NCBI GenBank assembly: GCA_914767885.1
Contig: CAJZBQ010000004.1
Coordinates: 721,001-785,000 of the forward strand
From: Blepharisma stoltei
Lineage: Eukaryota; Ciliophora; Heterotrichea; Heterotrichida; Blepharismidae
Reading direction: 5' to 3'
DNA length: 64,000 bases
The notes under the pieces are model-generated. The model had not been told where the DNA came from. It saw only the letters and a program-made list of their open reading frames with translations, and made no database searches. This document shows positions 57,501 to 64,000 of the stretch, piece by piece (positions within the stretch are counted from its first letter, which is position 1; every line of letters begins with the position of its first letter). The position numbers were made by a program, and so were the translations under genes.

Positions 57501-58981
57501 TCCCCATATCTTTGATTTGTAGGCTGATTTTTATTTTTTGGAAATTTTAATGGGTTTTTAATAGGCTCGCTAGTTGGGGATCGCAGCTCAGGATTAATAT
57601 CAGAGCTTTCTTCTGTAAAATTAAAGTCACCTTCTATAGATTGTCTTAAACTATCTATTTGATCCAGCTGGTTGATTTTTGATAAAATGCTGTTTTCTGT
57701 AGCTCCAATAATATCTTCTGGATTTTTGGGATTTTGGCTTTTAAATTCTTCATTTTTTATATTAAATCGGGGCGTTGCTTCAACTGATAGCAAATTAGGA
57801 TTCGAAACTTCTGATTTTGGTAGCTCATGGATTCTTGGCTTATCAGATAGTTGTAGACGCCTCGGAGAATCTTCAAGATTTTTGGATTCAACAGGCTCGT
57901 TTCGCTTTTCTTTTTCAGGGTCATATTCAAATGATACATTAATATTCTGCTTGCTGATATCTTTGCCAGACAGGCTTTCACTTTCTTCAGGCTTTGATTT
58001 ACTTGGTTTAGAGGTTTTATATTTTTGGAATGGAATTTTATTCGTTTTAGGACTTTCTTGAAGTTTTGGAACTTCTTTTTGCTCTTCTTTATTAGGATCT
58101 TGTGGATAAATTCAATTTTTAGGCAAACTTTCAAGGGAATATATTGGGCTTATAAGAGGGGAAGCAAAATTGAAGCTTTCAAACGATCTTTTAGGAGAAA
58201 GTTTGTCATTATTTCTTTTTCAGAAATTGAACGGAGACTGGAATTTTCGTTTATTTGCTCGCTTGACCACCCTTGAAAGTGATGATAAAGATCTCGCTCT
58301 TCTAGTTCCTGACTGCAAAAAGTTATTGAAATGTTTTCCCATACATTTTTTAAAAATTTTATTACAGTTGTTCAAAGAGGCAAAGTTTTTGAATTTTTTA
58401 GCCAACATTTTTTGGTGCCAAAACATCAAAAGTTTACCTTTCGTTGCTTTTTCCTTTTGGATTCTTCAAGCTTCTCCAATATCTTTATTTCTTTGTTTTA
58501 ATTTTGGTATATGTATGGCAGACTGGCTTAAATCTTTTAATAAGCATTCCATACTTTTGCCTGGGTTAGCATCAGAAACATCAACAAATTTTGTTTTATT
58601 TTCAGGAGAATTATTGAATAAACTGATTGGCCGACTTATAGACAACGAATTCGCATAAATTGTGGATTCTCTTTTAAAATCTTTATAAAGGCATCTAATT
58701 AAATTGAAAGCGTATTTGACTTTCTTCACTTGGAGTTTCTTACGAATCAGAGTCACTTTTATGGCCAATACAAGGCACCTAGGCTGAAATCCGGGGTCTT
58801 CATTGGATGTTAACGAATTTAAAAGTTCTTTAGTTTGCTCTATTCCAAAAGTTTGGTCTATAAGTGAATTAAGATTTGCCATGAGTGATTGGATTTTTTG
58901 CTGCTCTGTGAATTGCCTCTGGATAGCAGTCGTGAGCTGTACTACAATATTTCGAATAATTGCTTCGTTGGATTTATCCAT
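45507..58981 (-). CDS. Giant Lys/Glu/Ser-rich repeat protein, split by four IES regions
   Basis: Read leftward: 58981-56981, 56204-54702, 54315-51683, 51431-51120, 49827-45507. The sum is 10,770 nt, 3,589 residues, ATG at 58981, stop TAA. At least five TGA codons read as Trp. The first ~330 residues include helical, basic blocks (FGIEQTKELLNSL; MFWHQKMLAKKFKNF). The middle ~2,400 residues are low-complexity and charged, with loose repeats of the type xKPxEExxxxKDxA. The 48.24-48.56-kb part repeats with a 147-bp (49-codon) period. A proline patch (RSSKPPPPPPKMPE) and a basic, more ordered C-terminal ~700 residues follow (AWKKLHKSE, MPLWIKLVLRGGFEHFK). No known family recognised; a cytoskeletal or cortical scaffold is only a guess. 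The 51120/49827 join is the least certain. Confidence 0.8.
48238..48560 (-). repeat. 147-bp tandem repeat inside the giant gene
   Basis: Two nearly identical 147-bp units (compare TGGAATATAATTACTCTC at 48264 and 48411) and a partial third encode the 49-residue repeat ...SNYIPKPIEEID...GSNKYSAKPIEE... The DNA-level similarity indicates recent duplication, and the length is a multiple of three. Confidence 0.85.
49894..50284 (+). mobile_element. Family A element A8, nested in E3
   Basis: 391 bp between TTA repeats (49891-49893, 50285-50287), almost identical to A1 and in the same orientation. Confidence 0.92.
50511..51078 (+). mobile_element. Family E element E2, nested in E3
   Basis: 568 bp between TTA repeats (50508-50510, 51079-51081), opposite orientation to E1. 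The left end has the direct motif pair, the right end the hairpin pair. Plus-strand ~50638-50757 is open (SKAWEDAPNEVAVRALRRKK..., ending TAA), matching the minus strand of E1 apart from a one-base indel. Confidence 0.88.
51432..51682. mobile_element. Family F hairpin element F1 (in the giant gene)
   Basis: 251 bp at TA. Arms begin TATAGG and contain CTTAGGCATGGCAATCTTTT pairing with an imperfect inverted copy at the right, plus CAGTTGG/CCAACTGG. Removal with the TA pair gives SLQEDSKTVVEAA in frame. Confidence 0.8.
54319..54701 (-). mobile_element. Family A element A9 (in the giant gene)
   Basis: 383 bp between TAA repeats (54316-54318, 54702-54704). Hairpin pair at the left, direct pair at the right. 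Removal gives KSKSLGNFHKDL on the minus strand. Confidence 0.92.
56208..56980 (+). mobile_element. Family D element D2 (in the giant gene)
   Basis: 773 bp between TGA repeats (56205-56207, 56981-56983). Same design as D1, including the three ~190-bp interior units and the CCAAAAAAGTGGAAATTTTA spacer. Removal gives LEKIISDEIYKED on the minus strand. Confidence 0.92.
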
Positions 58982-59300
58982 TTATAATAGAAAACTATTT
59001 TATTACTGTCAGTTATTTAAACAAGAAGGAAAAGTATATTATATTTTAGGTTTTAAGCCTAAATTAAGGACTATTTTTGGCGAAATAACAAAATGGAAAA
59101 TATTAGGGGAATTCGGTATCAAATAATAACTAAAAATGAATTTAAGGATAATTGATATTAAACATTTTTTTAATCATTTCTGGAATTTTAGAACCAGTAA
59201 GACATTTAAATTAATTTTAATAAAATCCTATATAAAACATGTGCCTTTATGAAATAAAATTATTTCAATTTTCCTATTCGAAATTTATTGTAAATCGAAA
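58982..59300. other. Divergent intergenic region
   Basis: 319 AT-rich bases between the starts of the giant gene (leftward) and Nup93 (rightward). No repeat or palindrome recognised. Confidence 0.6.
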
Positions 59301-62300
59301 ATGGACTTAAAGCTACACATTCTCAGCGAGTTGAGTGAAAGTCTTTTAGATCACATCCCACAAAGTATTTTTAAAGTTAATCGCCGTCTTCCTCACATCC
59401 ATGCCCTCCTTAACAAATACATGAAACAAAAATCTCATTTATTGCCCCAATCCGAGCAAAAAACCAAAGAATTCCTAGCGGGAACCAGCTATAACCCCAG
59501 CAATATTGACATTCTGTTGAATAAGCTAGCTGTAGAAGCTCAGCATTATGAAATGTACAAAGAGGAAGAGCCCACAACACAGAATCCTGAAGAGCTCGTG
59601 GAAAAATACAAAAAATTGATCGTTCAGAGTGTTGTAGATAGACTTAACCACGATCCTCTCCTTGACTTCAAAAATAGAGAAACTGACCAAAAGCTAACGG
59701 ATTGAAACAAAATTAAGGAAAGAATTGTGGAAGCACGAGGAAAGGATTATGCCTATTTACAAAGAATGAAAGAATTTCTACTGTTTAGCTATTTTCTTAT
59801 TCAATATATGGATATAGGCTAAGGTGATCAGCAGGAATGTTTATATTCTCGATAAGTTGGCATATTTTACTATCCCATCTCCTAATCCCCCCCTTTAAAA
59901 AAATTATAGGCGAATAATAATTTCTATAGAAATAGTTTTTCAAATCCAATTTAATGCCACTAAAATCGAAAATTTTATCTAATAGCTTTGAAAAACAAAT
60001 TAAATTGAAACAAATTTTTTTATCCACTTTAAAGGAGGCGAGTAAGAAGAAAAAGCAGACTTTGTATACAGGAGACAAGACTCCACAAATTGTGGCAGCT
60101 TATAATGCAATTATTTCTAAAATTTTTCATGCAAAATTGACTAATACGAGATACCAGCCACTTCAAGATTTAATTTTGATGGAACAAAAGCGAGGAGATA
60201 TCGATCGAGAAAGCTTCGAAACAATCTGAAGATTAATTTCTGCACAGCTAAAAGACATAAGCTCAGGCGATCCTTTTGAGCTCGCAATCAGTATAATGTC
60301 CAACACAACTGAGTTTTTTGAACAAATGTTCGCTGAGCAAGTCTTAGAAGCCACCCACAACATTTCAGACCCCTCAATGCTAGCCAAAATTACTGCATAT
60401 TCCCAAGCCATCCTCGAGTCATTACCTGCAGGCACAAATATATTCCTTGATAATAAGAATGAGCCAGCCTGGATGATTCTTTATTTCTTGCTGAGATCTG
60501 GACTAAAAGAAGAAGCCATAAAATATTGTGAAAACCATCATGATATCAATTGGCTGGCTCAGCATTTAACAGATTATTTCAGGCTAAGGGAAATTTTGGA
60601 TTCGAGGTCTATATCAGAGCTGGTGAATTCTATGAGAGATCCTTCAACATTGGATGTATACCAGCGTGCTGTGCTGATTTTATTAGCAAAAATGAACACT
60701 GATGTTGATGAATTACAGCAGAATACACTTGAGGATTATTTATGGTTTAAATTAAAAATAGCGCAACCAATAGAAGAAGCGCAAGCGCAAAATTTGGAGT
60801 ATGAGTGTGAAAATTATACTGTAAAAGGTAAATTTTAAATTTCTATTAATAAAAATTATTTTAGGTATAAATTTGAACTAAATAGGATATAATGTGCTAG
60901 TTTTATCGGAACTTCAAAGATATCTTATTGAATGCGGCCCTCAGCAATTTGAAAACCAAACTATTGTTTATACAATAGCGTTAATATCGACAATGTGTTA
61001 TGGTGAAGCAATTCAATACTTGTACTCCATTGATGACTATAACACAGAAGCAATCCATTTAGCCGTAATTCTAAATGAAAACAGCATGCTACCTATTTTT
61101 TCCAGCTTAGATAATGCTTTTGAAGTCTATGAAAATGTCATCCATGTAAATTTGAATAAAATCATATCAGACTATATCAAAATTTTTGAGTCAGTTTTGC
61201 CAAACGAAGCCTTAATGTACATTTCATTAATGACAAGCACACAAGTTAAAGTTAAAGTTTTATATGGCATTACCGGGACACACTAGCCAAACAACCTTGA
61301 CTCCAAAAAAGGTGCCTATGCTGGGTGCATATGCACCTTGAGTACAAATGGTGTAAGGCCCGACCAAAATTGCACCCTCTTGAAGATTCTGGCGAAACTC
61401 ACTATAGTCCTGATAGATGAAGACTATGTGAGAGTTTAAAATCTGTCTAGCCCATCTGGCAGGGACAGGAAAATCTTCAGGGAGAAACAAAGCTTCCGTC
61501 TTCGGCAAGGCTTCCTCAAAGGTGAAAGCTTAATTCAAAAGAGACTGAGGCTCTATTTTCAGCTTCATGAGAGAATGGGTCCGACCTGCTCATAGGGAGT
61601 ACACCTTGGAAACAAAATTCCGTCAACATCACGATATGATTTTATAAGAACACAAGGAATTGTCTCTGAAGCTAGTAACTTGGTGATTTCTTTCGAAAAC
61701 TACCAAATTGTCCTTAATGATGAAATGTACATTTTTTCTAATAAATTCAAAGATGTTATTTCTGAACAAAATTATAGGCTTTGTGTGGAGGCAATTGCTG
61801 ATTATGCAGCAAGACAAAAAGCACCAGAAGCTGTAGTTTTGTATGATTTGGTGGAAAACTATGAAAAGGTACTAGAGACATGGATTTTTGAAATAAAAAA
61901 TGAAATGAAAAAACTAATTCCTCCCTTTAAATTGAAGATAAAAACCCTGCTCCAATTTAAAGGGAGGCTAATTTTTTTTATCCATAAAATTAGGTCAATA
62001 AAAATTAGTTCTGAAAAATATAATAATTTTTTATAAAAAATTAAATAAAAAAATTAATCGATCCAGCTTTGAAAACTGTTTAATAGTATTCTAACTGCAT
62101 TTTGTTTATTTAAATTAGGTCAAAGCTAATTTATAAAAATTCGTACTTTCATCAATAAAATTTTCTTTTGAAAAACAAATTTTGTTACAATTTAAAGGGG
62201 TTAAAGTACCAAAAAATGCAAATTTTACCGATGTTTTGTTGCAATTTAAAGGGAGGGAGTAAGCGAAAACTGGAAAGAAGACTTTGAAAGAGGCTGGCAG

Positions 62301-62810
62301 CTGAAAGAAGAAAAAGGACAATGTGAAATGGAAAATTATGTTTTAAAGAACTATCAAGATTTGTATGAAAAATATCGCCAAGAAAGGATCTTTGAAAACT
62401 TCGTAGATCATGATAGAGCAATTCAAATTTTAGAGCAGTTTTTGACCTTCTATAATGCTGTCATCAACAGACAGTTCCACCATGCCCTTGCAATATTGTC
62501 ATCAACTTCTTTATTCCCAATCCGTCCCACCTCCCGACAAAGTGAAATCCAAGGTAGATTCAAAAGACTCCATTTCTCAATCAAAGAAGAAATCCCTAAC
62601 CTTATAGTAACTGCTTTACAAGTTCACCAAATCCTTTTAAATTTCGCTCAATCATATGAGTCAAATGAGCTGAAAAACGATATGAAAGAACTTGCTATGT
62701 ATTATGGAGAAGCCAACGATTTAGTAAGAGGAATCCCCAGTGCTGAACAAAAATTCAAAGAACTAGGCAGCTACATAAGAGAAGTCAAAAGAAAGCTTGC
62801 ATTGATTTAG
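59301..62810 (+). CDS. NUP93: Nucleoporin Nup93/Nic96, split by several IESs
   Basis: Scaffold of the inner ring of the nuclear pore. Open parts: 59301-~59800, ~59820-59885, 60046-~60830, ~60890-~61265, ~61645-61917 and 62263-62810 (stop TAG). TGA is Trp at 59703-59705 and 60227-60229. Family signposts are helical repeats throughout, the TLEDYLWFKLK motif (EDYLWLKL in animals), YGEAIQYLYSI, LYDLVENYEKVLE, and the C-terminal NAVINRQFHHAL helix bundle. Inserts: D3 (59886-60042), an unassigned insert (~61265-61644), D4 (61918-62259), plus two short ones near 59785-59820 and 60830-60893 needed to keep frame. D4 is precise; the short two have several possible TA boundaries. Confidence 0.85.
59785..59820. 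other. Probable short IES (~34 bp) in Nup93
   Basis: The frame up to MKEFLLF and the frame starting KVISRNVYILDK differ by one base. A TA..TA excision (TAGC...GGCTA ends, ~34 nt) joins them. Other TA choices also work, so the boundaries are tentative. Confidence 0.4.
59886..60042 (+). mobile_element. Short family D element D3 (in Nup93)
   Basis: 157 bp between TAA repeats (59883-59885, 60043-60045), with TCCCCCCCTTTAAA and TTTAAAGGAGGCGAG ends. Much of the D interior is missing. Confidence 0.7.
60830..60893. other. Probable short IES (~60 bp) in Nup93
   Basis: AT-rich stretch with stops in all frames between ...CENYTVKG and NVLVLSELQ. A TA..TA removal of about 60 bp restores frame. A 37-nt GT..AG intron is possible but leaves a TAA. 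Confidence 0.5.
61265..61644. mobile_element. Unassigned GC-richer insert in Nup93
   Basis: About 380 bp between two TTTTATA-like sites, without inverted ends. Base composition resembles the B/C bodies, but I could not align it to them. Joining at TA gives KVKVLRTQGIVSEASNL in frame. Confidence 0.6.
61918..62259 (+). mobile_element. Family D element D4 (in Nup93)
   Basis: 342 bp between TAA repeats (61915-61917, 62260-62262), with the hairpin pair at the left and the direct pair plus CAAATTTTACCGATGTTTTG spacer at the right. It holds about one interior unit. Removal gives EMKKLSENWKED. Confidence 0.9.
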
Positions 62811-62882
62811 GTTTTAAAGGTAAAATTTAATAAGAATTTCTTAGTAGAGATAAATATTTCATATAAAAGCAGTTTTCCATAA

Positions 62883-63557
62883 ATGTCAAAGGTTTCTTAT
62901 CTTGTTTTAGTCCGCTCTGGGAATACCGTTTACTATGAAGAACAAAAATACGCAGGCTGGGCTGACGTCGCCTTGTCAGAAAACGGAGTAAACGCTGCTC
63001 GAGAAGCTGCTAATTTAATACGTGCAAGTGGGATAAGACTCGATACAGGCTTTACCTCGATGCTTAAGCGAGGAGTTCACACGATGAATATTATTATTGA
63101 CGAGCTTGATATAAATAGTTTAAAAGTCCATAAACACTGGCGCTTGAATACTCGTCATTATGGAAAACTGGAAGGACTTAATAAAGAATCAGGCAGCGAA
63201 ATCGCGTTAAACGATGATGTAAGACCTCCTCTATTGGACTTAATGGACGACAAGCATCCTTCTCATGAGACAAAGTATCAGTTTGTCCCGTTAGAAGCCT
63301 TGCCTGGTGGGGAGAGCATGAATGACTGCAAAGCCAGGATTATTCCTTATTGGCAGGATAAGATTGCTCCAGCTTTACTGAAAGGAAAAAATGTCCTTGT
63401 GGTTAGCCACGGTCATTCAATCAAAGCATTGAGAAATCATTTAGGGGATGTTGAAGGAATTGAGGCTTTAGAAAGCACGATTTCTGCAGGGATCCCAAGA
63501 GTTCTGGAGTTTAATCAACGATTAGAAATAACTGCGCAGTATAACTTATCAAATTAA
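62883..63557 (+). CDS. Phosphoglycerate mutase-like protein lacking two catalytic residues
   Basis: 224 residues, ATG at 62883, stop TAA. The fold of 2,3-bisphosphoglycerate-dependent phosphoglycerate mutase is clear: LVLVRSGNT, YAGWADVALSENG, WRLNTRHYGKLEGLNK, PGGESMNDC and VVSHGHSIKAL. The RHG motif normally carries the phosphorylated histidine; here it is R-S-G (Ser12). The proton-donor Glu of LNERHYG is Thr90. The second His (H176) remains. Glycolytic activity is therefore unlikely, and a binding or regulatory role is possible. It starts 72 bp after Nup93 and ends 29 bp before the next gene, typical of tight heterotrich spacing. Confidence 0.9.
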   Translation: MSKVSYLVLVRSGNTVYYEEQKYAGWADVALSENGVNAAREAANLIRASGIRLDTGFTSMLKRGVHTMNIIIDELDINSLKVHKHWRLNTRHYGKLEGLNKESGSEIALNDDVRPPLLDLMDDKHPSHETKYQFVPLEALPGGESMNDCKARIIPYWQDKIAPALLKGKNVLVVSHGHSIKALRNHLGDVEGIEALESTISAGIPRVLEFNQRLEITAQYNLSN

Positions 63558-63586
63558 GCGCTATTAGGATTTTATTTATATTTTTT

Positions 63587-64000
63587 ATGCTCCATAAGCT
63601 TGCTAAAAGATTTTTTGCGTATTCTGGGAAGCTTTATACCTGGGGATCAGATCCGCATTATTCGAGAAGCACAAACTTACCTAAGACCTCTAAAGATATC
63701 CCAAGCGAATTTCAAGGTTTTTCAGCTGGCGAAATCTCAAAAGTCGCATTCGGAATCAATCATGGAGCCATCATCACTAACGATGGGCTGGTTTACACCT
63801 TTGGAAAAGGAAACTATGGAGCCTTAGGTCATGACTCTGAAGATGCACAAGACAAGCCTACATTAATAGAATCCCTAAAAAACATTGAAATCAAAGTCAA
63901 AGATGTCGCAGTAGGGCAGCATCATACAGTTCTATTAACTACAGAAGGAGATATATGGACAATGGGCTATGGTGGACAACTAGCAGGCGGTATATGGCGA
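63587..64000 (+). CDS. RCC1-repeat protein (3'-partial)
   Basis: The frame opens with ATG at 63587 and is still open at the window end (138 codons). The N-terminus MLHKLAKRFFAY is basic and amphipathic, possibly a mitochondrial signal. Then come RCC1-type blades: GKLYTWGSDPHY, GAIITNDGLVYTFGKGNYGALGH and VAVGQHHTVLLTTEGDIWTMGYGG. RCC1 repeats form seven-bladed propellers used as Ran exchange factors and in other scaffolds; which kind this is cannot be told from the first third. Confidence 0.88.
   Translation, partial: MLHKLAKRFFAYSGKLYTWGSDPHYSRSTNLPKTSKDIPSEFQGFSAGEISKVAFGINHGAIITNDGLVYTFGKGNYGALGHDSEDAQDKPTLIESLKNIEIKVKDVAVGQHHTVLLTTEGDIWTMGYGGQLAGGIWR

Noticed and set aside
57757-58134. 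125-codon minus-strand ORF MKVCLKIEFIHK...
   Set aside because: A shifted frame over the giant gene; the correct frame is continuous through this stretch once TGA is read as Trp.
63600-63827. 75-codon ORF at the right edge
   Set aside because: Overlaps the RCC1-like gene in another frame; the frame from 63587 gives recognisable repeats.

Overview
This window looks like germline (micronuclear) DNA of a heterotrich ciliate, most probably a Blepharisma. Three things seen in the sequence support this. (1) TGA is read as tryptophan in at least ten conserved genes, including the last residue of the chitin synthase QRRRW motif, while TAA and TAG still end genes. (2) Two genes carry 15-nt GT..AG introns. 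(3) Conserved genes are broken by AT-rich or palindromic inserts. Removing these at short direct repeats (TA, TAA/TTA, TGA) restores the reading frame exactly, as expected of internal eliminated sequences (IESs). Species assignment is inference.

Layout. 1-822(+) casein kinase I end; 1445-3301(+) heme-type cystathionine beta-synthase with one 387-bp MITE; 3368-6460(-) chitin synthase; 7243-7992(-) proteasome alpha-5; 8722-9594(+) XLF-like end-joining factor. Then come 9932-13039(-) methyltransferase (split by a 1.76-kb insert and a SINE-like element); 14642-15662(-) FHA protein (split by a hairpin element); 17215-18426(-) dual-specificity pseudophosphatase; 18971-19648(-) DOMON protein; 20287-21771(+) SCO1 (two inserts); 22215-23504(-) EF-hand/C2 membrane protein. 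23790-43993(+) is an axonemal dynein heavy chain with 15 insertions; 45507-58981(-) is a giant Lys/Glu-rich repeat protein; 59301-62810(+) Nup93; 62883-63557(+) a phosphoglycerate-mutase pseudoenzyme; 63587-end(+) an RCC1-like protein.

Mobile DNA. Three terminal-motif families (called here A, D and E) have C/G-tract tips and a shared design. One end has an inverted motif pair, the other a direct motif pair, and the spacer of the direct pair is similar between families. All are flanked by TNA trinucleotides. E copies keep a short open stretch resembling the tail of a Pogo/Tc1-type transposase. Other classes are SINE-like elements with 16-17-bp target duplications (C), a second no-TIR family with 12-15-bp duplications (B), long hairpin elements (F), a 0.9-kb TIR element with poly-C/G arrays (H), and short unique IESs.

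By hand-joining, the dynein locus (20,204 bp) shrinks to 13,092 nt (4,363 codons plus stop) and the giant gene (13,475 bp) to 10,770 nt (3,589 codons plus stop), each an exact multiple of three. No RNA gene or CRISPR array was recognised. All family calls come from reading the sequence, not from database searches.
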